64,000 nt of DNA from Mesostigma viride (Eukaryota; Streptophyta; Mesostigmatophyceae; Mesostigmatales; Mesostigmataceae). A program made the position numbers and the translations under genes. Location of the stretch: the NCBI GenBank assembly GCA_009746045.1, contig RPFO01000156.1:692653-756652 (forward strand), given 5' to 3'. Below the pieces are notes generated by a model that worked only from the letters and a program-made list of their open reading frames with translations, did no database searches and had not been told where the DNA came from. This document shows positions 9,668 to 20,008 of the stretch, one piece after another. Every line of letters begins with the position of its first letter. Within the stretch, counting starts at the first letter, position 1.

Positions 9668-11366
9668 CCCCTAAATGGTCTGGCTGCCGATTTTCCGCCT
9701 AAAACTGAGTTACAGCCGACACGTCGGCCCCTTCTCGGGGGACCAAATGCCGCGAAAACTATTGAGAATTAGGAAAAGTTTAGCTGAGAAGATCGAAAGT
9801 TTATAATTTTCCTCACAGCATGGTACTAGGGTTTGCATACTTCTGACAAAGTTATAGAGGTGTTCTGGTCGGTCAAAGTACAAGGGGTCAGGGTACTTTT
9901 TCGCGTACAACGTGCATTCCGGAAAACGACGACCTGGCCATGGCGGCTTGCGCCCACGCATGGCATTTACGTTTGCGTTCGAATTTTCTGGCCAAACTTA
10001 AGATATTGATTTTATACGTCCTAAAGATGATACAGGCCAATTTTTGGTTCGCGGGAATGCCATTTGATAGGTTTCGGCAGCGTTCTTGCTGGAAAAAACT
10101 GCGATCAGGCCGGACGATAGAAACGTTGACAGCAATACCTTTACGGCGTATTTTAAAGGATATATTGGTTTCTTTGTACTTTTTATGATACATAGTAGTC
10201 GTAAACGTGCAAGGGTGGCCAGAAATCGCCGAATCCAGCGACCATGCTGCACAACTTTGGTGTGCCGAAATGCCCCATTTTGCGGCCACCGCCTGGGCCA
10301 AGGTAACGCCATCCATGCCTGGTAAAGCTTAAGCATCGTTTTCCTATCGATGTTTGACGTTTATATATACGTTCTAGCTTGTGTAGCACATTCTTTTTGC
10401 ATTATTCATGCTCTTTCTTGACCCTGGCCTGGCCCCTTTCTAAAACACCCTTCTTAGATGCTTCCATCAGTCAGTTGACCTGCCACAGGGTGATGGTGAT
10501 AAGTTTTAGAGGCTGTATGGGTTTGAATACCTCCATATATGTTTGTTATACATTTCCCACACACATATTGCATGAGTGTGAGGCAGTTGGCTGGTCTCTG
10601 TGGCATCATCAAGCATGTAACCGGTGAGTAGAAGCTTCCCATTGTCAGCATGTGCCACCAGGTGTGCTGGCCATCACCTGGCAAGCTATAGCAGCTTAGG
10701 CCTAGTTTATCCTTGCTAGGGCAAGCTGAAATAGGCTTAAAATCACTAGTTTGTTGGTGGCTGCCTCCTAGAATGCATGCCTTGCGTAGGGTATCCGTAC
10801 CACGTTACCTACGTGCATGGACAAGGTGGCACCTGCACATAGGTGCCATGTAAGGGCAGTGTGATGATGCAGTTATGTTTCCCCATCATTGTGGAAGGGA
10901 AATGTATTGTGTGGCATGGTTGGGGGCCATATTAGTAGGTATTAGTAGGTAGTATGCCCACTCCTACCCCCTTGGTTGCTTTTTACCAACGGTACCCCTA
11001 TGGGCTGTACTGGGTGTAACTGCTGGTATACCCACCCAAATGATGACCCCAATGGCTCAAACTGTTCAGCAACTAATTTTTTATCATCCCTGAAGTGGTA
11101 GGTGCCTAGCTCTTACAACATAATTCAAAATGCACATTCTACCAAAAATGAAAACGCTCGTCTTGACCCCCCTGACTTTGACGGCAGTTATACATGGCCT
11201 AACCTGCATATATGTAAGGTTGTGATATACCAACCCGAAGGGCAACTCATGGACATGCTTGGCCCCCAAGGACAGCCATTGGATATGGGTGGGTTGGATG
11301 GCATCTGGTTTGCAAAATTGTGAAGTTACAGCCGATGCATCGGCAGTATTTCTGCCCATTTAGGGG
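9668..11366. mobile_element. 1.7-kb non-autonomous TIR DNA transposon inside a LINE
   Basis: The left end reads CCCCTAAATGGTCTGGCTGC; the reverse complement of the right end reads CCCCTAAATGGGCAGAAATA then CTGCCGAT. TTAG flanks both sides (9664-9667 and 11367-11370). Subterminal repeats include GTTACAGCCGACACGTCGGC on the left and GTTACAGCCGATGCATCGGC on the right. Removing the element restores normal LINE spacing (GLEISP, about 100 bases, then FKLLGSWLPD), which supports a true insertion. No transposase frame seen. A four-base TTAN target duplication is known for Sola2 elements; the superfamily call is inference only. Confidence 0.7.
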
Positions 11367-11370
11367 TTAG

Positions 11371-11595
11371 ACGTCGGGAGGCCGTGGCTGTCGGCCTTAG
11401 CCCCCTTCCGACCTCCGCCTCCTCGACGACACGCACGTACCCTACACGCCCAGTGCTTCAAGCTGCTCGGCAGCTGGCTCCCCGACTGCGACGAGGACCT
11501 GCAGCACCGGATCACCCTGTCCAGGGCGGCTCTCCATGACCACCGCCGGTGTGTCGCGTCTGCGTGCCACAATCTCCGGCGCCACCATGGCTGCT
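11371..11595 (+). mobile_element. LINE ORF2 fragment continuing after the TIR insertion
   Basis: Encodes QCFKLLGSWLPDCDEDLQHR, ITLSRAALHDHRRCVAS and CHNLRR, the block that follows the RT palm in this LINE family. Compare SKLLGNWLPSTADDI on the minus strand near 5430-5390. Same strand as 9262-9667 and directly continuous with it if the 1.7-kb element is removed. Confidence 0.75.
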
Positions 11596-11680
11596 GGCCA
11601 CTCAGCTTTGGTAAAAACCAAATGAGCTTAGCTGACGTGCCTTAACTGCATGCCCTGTGGGGTGGGTGAGGACCTGTCCC

Positions 11681-11830
11681 ATGCATGATCAACGAAAGGA
11701 TCTCGAGCTCTCAGCCGAGGACACGGAACTGTTCCTCCTGCCTGATGACCACCTTATTGATCCCCTTGTGTACCGTCGCGTGCCGCGTTTGACTATCCTT
11801 GCTGGGGCGTTAGCTAGACGCTCCAACTAA
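11681..11830 (+). CDS. small ORF of 49 codons, unknown
   Basis: ATG at 11681 to TAA at 11828-11830. The peptide begins MHDQRKDLELSAEDTELFLL and ends LAGALARRSN. It is mildly acidic, then basic, with no recognised domain. It lies between two LINE pieces, so it may be a relic of a mobile element or chance. No homology can be claimed. Confidence 0.2.
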   Translation: MHDQRKDLELSAEDTELFLLPDDHLIDPLVYRRVPRLTILAGALARRSN

Positions 11831-12984
11831 TCTAATTGCGACAATGATGATGGTGCAAGACGATGCTTTTGCCTCCCCTGCTACAGAACAATGCTTTCAC
11901 AACACACACTTTTCACAGTCTGATGATGAAGCCGCAAATGCGGAATTTATTGAGAAAGTTAATACAATTACAACACATTGCTAGTCTCAATATCGATGCA
12001 CTCCATGCTCACGAGCCCGCAGTTAGGCAGCGCTCCATGACATGCTACTGGCCTTGCTCCCAAGGAACGCGAAGGGGAGAAACGCGAAGGCCACTAACGA
12101 GAAACTCGAAGAGACTACACGCTACGTGAGAGTGCTCTTGGACTATGAACCAAACCATTCGTCATGACACACGCATGACACACGCCACACTTGTCAGTCC
12201 AGCTAGGAATGCCAAAACTATCTTGTGCCTGAACCATGCAAACAAAAACCGCATTCCAGTTGCCCATCTCATCTCCTAGATGCACCGGCATTTCTGTCCC
12301 TGGGAATGTCCGGCATTGAGCCACGACCACCAAGGTCGAAGCATAATATCCTTCAAACAATCTGCACGCTCACACCTCGCGTGTGAGTGGCCCAGCAACC
12401 ATTGCTTCTAATCTTTCCTTTCTAGAAGCAATCCCTTGGTAGGGCTGCCAGCGATTTCGCATTCATTCCAGCGATCTGGCTCCGCACCGCTAATCGTCTT
12501 TTTCCATTTTCTGTCCAGCCCTCATAACGTTGACCCGCTATTCTACACCACAAAGACACCTGGCCTGTCAACAGCCTCGGCGCTGTTGAAGTCCAGCAGT
12601 CCAGCTCCAGCTCCAGCTCCAGCTCCAGCTCCAGCTCCAGCTCCAGCTCCAGCTCCAGCTCCAGCTCCAGCTCCAGCTCCAGCTCCAGCTCCAGCTCCAG
12701 CTCCAGCTGTCCACTAACTCCCGTATGATCCTCTCGACGCTGCGCACTTGTGCTGCCGTCCGCTCAATTCAGTGCTGCGCGCCCAGCTGTGCCTGGCCCG
12801 GCGCGCGCGCACGTACGCTTTCGTCCGCTCTTGTGCTGCGCGCCCGACTGTGCCTGGCCCGGCGCGCCTGCCCCTGCCCCTATGCTGCAAGTGCTAGTGT
12901 TCCCCCCCCGTCACTAGCCTTTGTCGAAAATGCCCAGAAAACAAATTCCTTGCGCACGTCACCGGTCTGTGCATAGTGGGCGCC
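11831..12984. other. unassigned stretch with low-complexity tracts
   Basis: No gene recognised apart from the CCAGCT minisatellite at 12597-12711. Directly after it, 12770-12880 contains two copies of a GC-rich segment around CTGTGCCTGGCCCGGCGCGC, a short tandem duplication of about 60-70 bp. Confidence 0.5.
12597..12711. repeat. (CCAGCT)n hexanucleotide tandem repeat
   Basis: About 18 near-perfect CCAGCT units. It would read as a Pro-Ala run on the plus strand, but no gene structure supports translation. Confidence 0.95.
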
Positions 12985-13760
12985 CGGATGACGTAGCTCG
13001 CGTCCGTGACTGGTGGTGGAGTAACCCGCATCTTCCCCGGGAGGTCAAACGCGACCGTTTCAAGGTCGTCGTTCTGACCATCCTCACCTACTACGGTGGG
13101 GAGACCTGGGCACTGACCAAGGAGCTGGAGGAGCGACTCGACGGCGCCGTTGCCAAGATGTTTCGTAAAGCTCTTAACATTCCCTTCAGCCAGCACATTC
13201 GCAAGTTACGAAGATTTGTATGCCGATTAGCCTTATGCTTCCCATGTTCTTAGACACAGGCGCCTGGGCCTAGCGGGGCACCTGGCGTGCACACATCAGG
13301 TAGACACGCTAGATAGGTAAGCTGGCGCACCAAGCCCGCCGGCCAGCCCACTGAGGCGCCATGTTCTCACATGGCGACCCAAACGCAAGGTGCGGCCAGG
13401 TGCTCCCTCGCATACCTACGGTCCGGGAGAGGCTAGGTTTGGACATGTGCTACCCTGCCCCAGACACTGAGATGCAGCCTAGCGCAACCCCCGGGCTGTC
13501 CACCATTTGGTGGAAGGTGACCCGTAAGGAGAAGTTGCATTATGTTATGGTCGCTAATAAGCCGAAGCCAGTAGGGCTGCCTAGGGTAACCCGCTACGGC
13601 AGGCACATCGCCACCGGACGCGGTGCCCACACCCCGGCGACCCGTGAATAGTTTTTTTCTAGCTAGGCATTCATGTTTGTCTGTTTTCTCATGAGGATTA
13701 TGCTCACGTGACGCAGTCGCGTGCTATTAATGAATTAATGAATTAATGAATTAATGAACT
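12985..13760 (+). mobile_element. LINE 3' end: ORF2 C terminus, hairpin and tail
   Basis: Motifs in order: VRDWWWSNPHLPREVKRDR, FKVVVLTILTYYGGETWALT, ELEERLDGAVAKMFRKALNI (the LLYGsEtWtl ... rmLRkilgi region), then a YEDLYAD...RRLGLAGHLA-like block. 13439-13651 holds the C-terminal block ending GRGAHTPATRE and a stop. The terminal motif GAGGATTATGCTCACGTGAC with GCAGTCGCGTG lies at about 13692-13722, followed by a tail of AATG/AATT units (13727-13760). The hairpin carries one mismatch. 5' truncated and frame-shifted, hence dead. Confidence 0.8.
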
Positions 13761-14352
13761 TGCACTGCTTTATCATGCACGCTGCTTTGCCGCAGCCATG
13801 CCCTACTTGGGCCACTTTGCAACGAATGGCTTTTTCACGCGCTTGCACCTAGATCGGCTGTCCTTTGCTGCTGTGGTCTCCTTCATTATGTTTTTTGCCT
13901 AGACACAACGTTTAGTGTTTTTTTCTTGCAAAATCTTGCCCCGTGAAATGAGGGTCGCTTGCGCCAATGTCCACCTTTCCTGTAAGCCTGGCACTGTTAC
14001 CTCACAGCTGGCAAGAAGGCCAGGTTGGCGATACAGCTGGTGGTCAGGCCAAGTCCATCTGAGCCAAGTCATCCTGCTCCCATCCGGCGCAAGCAAAAGA
14101 CAAATTTTAACCGAGTGTTAGCATTGATAATGTGGAATTCCGCCACGCCAGCGCTACAGCAGGCAACCAGCATCAACTTTCAAATGAAAGACAGTTTAAT
14201 CACGTATTCTTCCTTGTATTACTTGATGTCAAACACGCACATTACCCCGAAACGTCCTCTCACCGTGCGTCCACATTAGTTAATTCATTAATTAATTTAA
14301 TTAGTAAATGAATACATAATAAAATAAATAAATTAATAAATTAATTAATTAA
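13761..14352. other. unassigned, ending in an AT-rich tract
   Basis: No gene recognised. 14276-14352 is an AATT/AATA-rich low-complexity tract; its last 12 bases (TTAATTAATTAA) match the 12 bases on the other side of the Mutator-like element that starts at 14353. Confidence 0.5.
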
Positions 14353-15309
14353 GGGGAGGGGACATGCCTAAAGTGCACTTTTCTGGAAACCACACCTATG
14401 CATGTGGTAAAAATCCAATGGTGGTTGGGGACCATAAAAATGATAAAAAAATTTTCCTTGGTTTCTTGGTTAATGGCGTAGATCTAGATTCTTTCTCTCA
14501 CGCAATATGTGACCTAATAGCCCCGGCAGCCTTACGTAAGCTGCCGGCAATTAGGATGCCACATTGCGTCATTTGTTCAGACGCAACATTTGCGTGGCGA
14601 AAAAATGCCGTCCGGGCCAAGGCCGCATGACACGCAAAAAAGGACAACAACAAACCCACCTAGCTAAGGTCGGCCTCTTTTCTTTTCCCGCCCACCCTCC
14701 CTGCGTGTTTGGGGGTAAGGCTAGCCTTTGCCAAGCAATAAGTGTTGCCATGAGCAAAGCTTTGGCCACGACTGATCCGGATCAGGCCGCACCAGCCTCA
14801 AAAGGTATGTCACGTGAACCCTATGACCTAGCTACAGCGGCTATCCTTCCATCTCACTATAAAAAAACTAGGTTCAGAGAACCACGAAAAAAAAAAATTC
14901 CAACCAATTTGGGGGGGTACTAGCCCCCATTACACACCGGCAACGCGCTAAAAACGGAAAAAGACGCTATTTTAGTCACATTTTCCCTAAGACAGTGGGC
15001 AAACACATCGGGACCAAACCACATATTTCCATATAGTTCCCCCAATTTTGAGAAAGTCTGCCTGATTGGGACCAAGAAATGAGCATGGATGCACCAGTCA
15101 TTAATTTTCCCGTAAAAAGGGTCCTTTTTTTCACCCCCCCAAAAATTAACAAATCATAAACACTTCCAAAAATGCCATACCACATATTTTCAAAAGCAAG
15201 AGGTGGGGGGGCATGCAGCCCCAAAATTTGAGGTCATTCTGACAACCACATCTCAAGTTATTAACGATCACAGGTTGACACGTGGCAGCGCCGGACACTA
15301 GCCAAAAGC

Positions 15310-16106
15310 TCATTCATCATCACTATAGGCGTCCCCTGGCTCGCAGTCGTGGCAGTACCACTCCCCCTTTGGCACGGTTTTGAGGGTGAGACCCGCGCAC
15401 AGCATGTGGGCCCCCCGCTCACAGTCAGTGCCACCACAGATGAGGAAAGGGTTGGAGTTAGTATGCGTGGGGCCACCACAGAACATGCACAGTCTATCAT
15501 TAACATCCACCTCACCCCCCCCTTATCCCCTTCCCCCCCTGTCTCATAGTGCACCCCCTTGCTGTACTTGCAGCGGTCCTGCTTGCCCTCCTTCCAGTAC
15601 TTCATCTTCTTCAATAACTTTCTTTTCATCTTACGCCGCTTCCAGTCATGCTGCCCCTTCAGCTGTCGCTGCCACTCCCTCTTGGCATGGATGGTGGCCA
15701 GCTGCGCCTCGCCAGCGGGGGTCAGCGCCACACCCAGGTCCTCAGCATCCTCAAGCCACCACTCCTCACCATGCTGCACGTGCAGTATGCCCACCGCGCA
15801 TGCACCGGGGTAGAGCCCTGCCCCAAACCCACCCTTCCCGCCAGGGACCGCCCTGATCTGCTGTGAGTGCAGGAACTCATTCCTGTTGCTGCTGGCATTG
15901 TGAGTGCAGGCCTCCAGAATCTCCATCGTGGTGTACTTGGCCCAGACGGCCTTGACCAACGCCAGCACGACCACCGTCACCCCCTGCGGCGTTGTCGCTG
16001 CGATGGGCAGCCACGTGGTCCCACCCCACCCGGGAGTCGTGTCCCCCACGAGATAGCCACACCACTGCGGCTGAGCATCCGGCTGGCTCGGATCCGACTG
16101 CTGCAC
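15310..16106 (-). pseudogene. Mutator-like transposase C-terminal block and PHD finger, left copy
   Basis: 16106 down to about 15540 encodes TTWLPIAATTPQGVTVVVLA, MEILEACTHNASSNRNEFLH and VPGGKGGFGAGLYPGACAVG, then a Lys/Arg-rich helix (KRRKMKRKLLKKMKYWKEGK). THNxxxNRNEFLH corresponds to the TQNxNEsfN motif that closes Mutator-like transposase domains of the PF20700 type. In another frame, 15510-15310 gives a complete C4HC3 PHD finger: CMFCGG, ICGGTDCERGAHMLCAG and GEWYCHDC, then an acidic end. The frame differs between block and finger, so this copy is broken or uses an unseen intron. PHD fingers bind histone H3 tails, which suggests chromatin-guided integration (inference). Confidence 0.75.
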
Positions 16107-16381
16107 ACAGCTAGGCCACTGCCCACACTTGCTTGTTAAAGTAGTGCAGCAGCGCGTTATCTATTGGCCCCTTGAGGTGGACTGCCCCTTGTGCCCAGTG
16201 GCATGGATGCACGTGCGGAAGGAATACAGTAGCACATGGAGTTCACAGTGGGGTCATCTAGCACTCCCCTAAGCTCGCCCAGGTGCTCCTTCTTGAGCTT
16301 GGTCAGTGCATTGTACAAACACCCCCCCAGTGATTGATGCCCTCCTTCTTCTCGGGGATGAGGCCTGCCTCTGAGAGGAAC

Positions 16382-17134
16382 TCATCCTCTTTGACCCGAG
16401 CAGTACCAGGTGGTGTCACCATCGCTAACCACCTCAGCAGCGTACAAGCGTTGGGCTATTGGCTTTGCCTCCACCTCCTCCCCTGATGCCCCCTCCTCCC
16501 CTCCCGCCCCCCCCTCCCCATGCACCACCTGCCCCGTGCTGATGCCAGCAACCGTGGAGGCTAGGTCACGCAGCAGAAAGACAGCCCCCTCCCCTTCCAT
16601 GCTTCTGCTGCTGCCTGTGTGGTTGAGATAGCACACATGGGGCCCAGGCTCCTTGCCCGCCTTGCTAGCCACCTGGCAAACCTGACACCACTTGCCAGAG
16701 ACATGGTGCCCCACGCACAGCCCCGTGCCATTGTGAATTACCGACTGCTGGCCAAAGGGGGACGCAAAACCCCGGTTGGGCCATGACCCATCCAGCGACA
16801 GACGACAGCCCTGCCTCCCCTCCTCATCTACGCCAAAGCGTTTGTGTTCCTGCTCTCATGCTCGCACCGTCTCCCTGTTCTCCATCAGCTGATCGTGTAG
16901 GTGCTCCATGACAACAGCCGTGGCAGCTGCGACATTCTTGCGCCACGTGGAATGCCCCATGCTGCACCTCAGCCCTAGGAGCGTGGCTAGCCGCACAAGC
17001 ATGGGCTGCGTGATACCAAACAACACCCCAGCGACTGCCAAGAGGCTGTTGAGCGTGTTGCGATCGATCCACACCCGGCCGCAGGTCAGAGTTGGGTGAC
17101 AGGATGTCTTTGGTTCACCACCATGGCCCGCCAT
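16382..17134 (-). pseudogene. Mutator-like DDE transposase core, left copy
   Basis: 17134-16856 encodes VWIDRNTLNSLLAVAGVLFG and the following helices. After frame changes, 16714-16382 gives MGHHVSGKWCQVCQVASKAG, VCYLNHTGSSRSMEGEGAVF and RLYAAEVVSDGDTTWYC. The DGSWPNRGF motif with the first catalytic Asp lies between, near 16790. DGDTTWY would hold the second Asp. The acidic third position is expected at INHWGGCLYNALTKL (about 16340-16280), the counterpart of ECvgHvqKR. Overlaps the AT-hook frame by 20 bases, as in the right copy, so the frame change between them is ancestral or marks a small intron. Confidence 0.75.
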
Positions 17135-17723
17135 CTACCTCCGTGCAGCTGCTCTTGGTGCACCATAGCACTACAGAAGATGGGCTGCCACGATCAGCAG
17201 TTGGGTGCATAGCTGGTTCCCCAATCTTGACAGTGCACATGTTGCAGGAGGGGCATGCCATGGCACCAATAATTTCCTCGAGATGGTGGGCATCCACTAG
17301 AAAACGCGGCATCTCAAATGGCTGGCCACGAGTGGGGGCAGGCGCAGGCAGACGCGGGGCGTGTACCTTGAGGTGATGGCCTCGGGAGTTGATCTTCTTG
17401 GGCGATGGTCCATACAGCGCCGGTGCCTTCCTTTTGTGCCCGCTGCTCGATGGGGTAGATCGCGCACCGGCCTCGCTACCAGGGGTCGATCCCCGCGTTG
17501 CTGGTGTTGCTGGGCTGACGCTTGTTGATGCCCTGCTTTTCCTTTTCCCTTTCGGTACGCGCGGCCGACCTGGCTTTTTCTCTTTGGTCGAGCCGAGAGG
17601 GCGCCCCCTGCGCGCAGGCTCCGGCATTGCTGCTGCCTCAAAATCCTCGCCTAGCCACGCAGCGGCTACCTCCGCAACCCGCCGCCCCTGCTGCGCTGAT
17701 TGATTTCTTTTTGCCCTGGCCAT
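17115..17723 (-). CDS. AT-hook / zinc-ribbon N-terminal segment of the transposase, left copy
   Basis: 202 codons from ATG (17721-17723). The N-terminal half is basic, with two AT-hook cores (RRGRPLGSTK and PGRPRVPKGK), which bind the minor groove of AT-rich DNA; the element indeed sits in a TTAA tract. The C-terminal third has paired cysteines (MACPSCNMC ... VVLWCTNSSC-type; Lys in place of Asn here), like the zinc-binding lead-in of PF20700 transposases. The stop follows GGPWW. Probably the first exon or domain of the transposase rather than a separate protein. Differs from the right copy by only a few residues. Confidence 0.65.
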   Translation of the reverse strand: MARAKRNQSAQQGRRVAEVAAAWLGEDFEAAAMPEPARRGRPLGSTKEKKPGRPRVPKGKRKSRASTSVSPATPATRGSTPGSEAGARSTPSSSGHKRKAPALYGPSPKKINSRGHHLKVHAPRLPAPAPTRGQPFEMPRFLVDAHHLEEIIGAMACPSCNMCTVKIGEPAMHPTADRGSPSSVVLWCTKSSCTEVDGGPWW

Positions 17724-17768
17724 TTCTACTGTTTGCGGGAATCGTGATAAATTGCACGAAAAAACCGG

Positions 17769-18113
17769 TTATCTGTCCGACGTGGGTATGAAGCCCACAT
17801 ACGCGGAATCTGGAAAACGAGCGCGAACAATTTTCATGACTTGCTCTGGCAGCTCTTTGGCACTCCCATCTGGCTCGCTCCACCCAATTATCGCAGCAAA
17901 CCAGCGACACGCTGCGTTTCTAAACTTATTGTTCGAGTCCGTGACCGCCTGGGGAGGGGTGTGATTTCTGCCAGCCGAGCCGAGAGTAATTAGCTTTTCC
18001 CGCTGTACGATTTGTTCGAGCTCAAATGTACCATACCCATTTCCCTCTTTCCACTCTAAAATGGCCTGAACAGCCGCGTCTTCTAGAGCCTGGTCGTCAA
18101 TCGCTGCCGCCAT
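17769..18113 (-). CDS. 114-aa element-encoded protein of unknown function, left copy
   Basis: ATG at 18113, stop at 17769. Alpha-helical by composition, with FELEQIVQREKLITLGSAGR, CRWFAAIIGW and PEQVMKIVRARFPDSAYVGF. Stands 45 bases before the AT-hook frame on the same strand. Differs from the right copy at three residues in the last 24, so it is under some constraint or the copies are very young. Not recognised; could be a DNA-binding accessory protein. Confidence 0.5.
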   Translation of the reverse strand: MAAAIDDQALEDAAVQAILEWKEGNGYGTFELEQIVQREKLITLGSAGRNHTPPQAVTDSNNKFRNAACRWFAAIIGWSEPDGSAKELPEQVMKIVRARFPDSAYVGFIPTSDR

Positions 18114-18224
18114 CGCACCCGCACCCACATCGTTTTTGCATCGCACGTGAACATTTTGTTTTTTAGGCCCGTCGGTACCGGCGCCAATGTTTGGCGCCAA
18201 ACAATTCGCGCATGTCCCGACCCC

Positions 18225-18903
18225 TTAATTAATTAATTTGTTCGTCCACATGTTCACTTGCAATTAAGGATAAAAACATTTAGATCCGGAAACCACAGGG
18301 TGGCCATGGGGCAGGATTAGAGTGACCGCGCAGTGGAGCAAGGCTATCACGTTGGATAGGGCCAGGCACTCCTGCCCCAGTGCGCAAACACATAACAAAT
18401 AAAGCCAGAGGCCCTAGTTCGAATGCTGTTGGAGCTCTGTCGAGTTTTTCTCGTATTCCCGTACGGTCGATTTGGCAACTTTTCGTTTACGATTTGTTGC
18501 CTTGCCACGACAATATAACAAATAAGCCCACATTGTACTCATGCAAATAACAGGGCCTTTGTATACGCTACATCGCATTGATGCCTCTCCCTGCAAAAAC
18601 GCCAGTTAGAGCCTTGTTCTTTGCAAATTGCTGGGTCACGCAGGAAAATCTCCCTGCAGAAAGTCTGTGCCGTGTAAACAACTTGAATGTGTGCTTAAGG
18701 TGCCATAGCCTGCTCAAAGTTTTGCCCCTGGTCTGTGTGAAACAGAAACGGTAAGTGAAAAGAATGAAAGTTTGGGGTTATTAAACTATAAGCCGCAGCC
18801 ACACCTCAGCGAGCACGAAGCAACAAGCGTCACTGTGCATACAAAAAAAACTGACACTGGCCTCAAACAGTGGGGAAAAAAAATTCGCTGCAAATTCACG
18901 CAC
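18225..18903. other. unassigned stretch beyond the last ankyrin exon
   Basis: If the ankyrin transcript continues past the exon at 18904-18999, its next exon should lie here or beyond the left transposon copy. No candidate with clear splice sites was recognised. Confidence 0.4.
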
Positions 18904-18999
18904 CTCGTCGTCCGTGGTTTGTGCACCCGCCTCACGCAAAAAGTCTGCCACATCCGCAATCTCCTCTTCTTCGGCAAGCTCGAGAGGTGTTTTCCCCGC
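18904..18999 (-). CDS. ankyrin exon 1 (variant, TPLELAEE type)
   Basis: 32 aa beginning AGKTPLELAEEEEIADVADF, then LREAGAQTTDDE. Acceptor CTGCAG, donor GTGCGT. Lacks the GHL motif; its acidic helix and LREAG resemble the exon at 60760. The lowest-coordinate exon found, hence the most 3' in the array. Confidence 0.8.
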
Positions 19000-19909
19000 C
19001 TGCAGTTGGTTCCACATATGGCAGGCGACGTGTATTGCGTGTCATGCTTAACGCACAAGGCGTGTGATACGCGAAAGATGCGAGGTCTGCCGTGCCGCCC
19101 TAAGAGAGGGATAGTTTTCAAGGACTCCACTAGCCAACCAGGTCCTTTTTCCCTTAAACCAGCCATTCCACCTTCACGAAAGTTACTCACGGGACGACCA
19201 GGAAATACAAATTTAGCTTTAAAGTGAGCAGGTGACAGAGAATAAACACTTCAAAAGGCCTGATGGCTTGCCAAAAAGACAGAAGTTACCTTTCAAGTGG
19301 CAAACCACTGATTTGTCTCACAGAAGTGTCAACAATACTTGGTGTGTAAAGCACTACAATAGAAAAAATGACAACAAAGCATGACCAAGTGCAACACTTT
19401 TAACCGCTTGCACTACCCCTCTATATGGGAGCTCAGCCCCTTGGGTTTGCAAGGTAGTCTAAAACTTTGACAAAAGCACATGACCAGCAGTCCCTTGCCT
19501 TTTTGACACGTAGCACTGAGTGACATTCATCCTTCTCGCCTATTAACACATGTAAAATGGAAAGGCTTGGCCTTGCGTTAGGTTTGGTCACAACCTCCTC
19601 TGTCGCCTGGGATACCGCCAGTTATGTGGACTGCATGACACAGAGTTCATCAACTCAATGAACCGGATCGAAATTTCCTTTTATGACGCTGTTATATCAC
19701 TGTTCAAACACTGCTATAACACTGTTATAACACTGTTGTGTATATAACATTGTTGAAACACCGAGTTCATAAAAAAAACATCTCTTGGGGGATACTGGTG
19801 CAGTCCAAAGTTGAAAGCACAGGCTTTGCCCTTTCGGAAACGTCCAAACCGTCCACTTTCAAATGGTTGGCCAGTACTGCCGTTCATCTCGTTCTTAAAA
19901 AAAGAATAC
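19000..19909. other. intron, nothing recognised
   Basis: About 0.9 kb between ankyrin exons. 19680-19760 has several short CTGTTATAACACTG-type repeats; otherwise no feature seen. Confidence 0.5.
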
Positions 19910-20008
19910 CTCATCCTTGACATCCTTGTCCGCGCCGCTGGACACCAGGAGCTCAACCACCTCCAGATGGCCTTCCTGCGACGCAAGGTGCAGTGGGGTC
20001 TTCCCATC
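19910..20008 (-). CDS. ankyrin exon 2
   Basis: 99 bp. DGKTPLHLASQEGHLEVVEL, then LVSSGADKDVKDE. Donor GTATTC. Lies in the spacer between the two inverted Mutator-like copies. Confidence 0.9.

Larger units (their letters stand above)
14353..18224 (-). mobile_element. Mutator-like DNA transposon, left copy
   Basis: Ends are short TIRs, GGGGAGGGGACATGC (14353-14367) and, reverse-complemented, GGGGTCGGGACATGC (18210-18224). TTAATTAATTAA lies on both sides (14341-14352, 18225-18236); the exact target duplication is unclear because the target is itself a TTAA repeat, but 8-11 bases, as usual for Mutator-like elements, fits. Coding runs from the inner end (18.1 kb) outward: a 114-aa frame, an AT-hook/zinc-ribbon frame, a DDE transposase core, a C-terminal block and a PHD finger. 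A noncoding tail of about 0.9 kb follows (14353-15260). Several frames are broken, so it is defective. Near-identical by eye to the inverted copy at 22017-26415. Confidence 0.85.

Noticed and set aside
6840-13760. One single full-length LINE from 6.8 to 13.8 kb
   Set aside because: The RT segment at 8.36-8.77 kb is repeated at 9.26-9.67 kb, and the block at 11.5 kb overlaps in content with 13.0 kb, so at least two or three copies are involved.
14341-18236. piggyBac assignment of the inverted elements because of flanking TTAA
   Set aside because: The flank is a longer TTAATTAATTAA repeat, and the encoded domains are of the Mutator-like PF20700 type.
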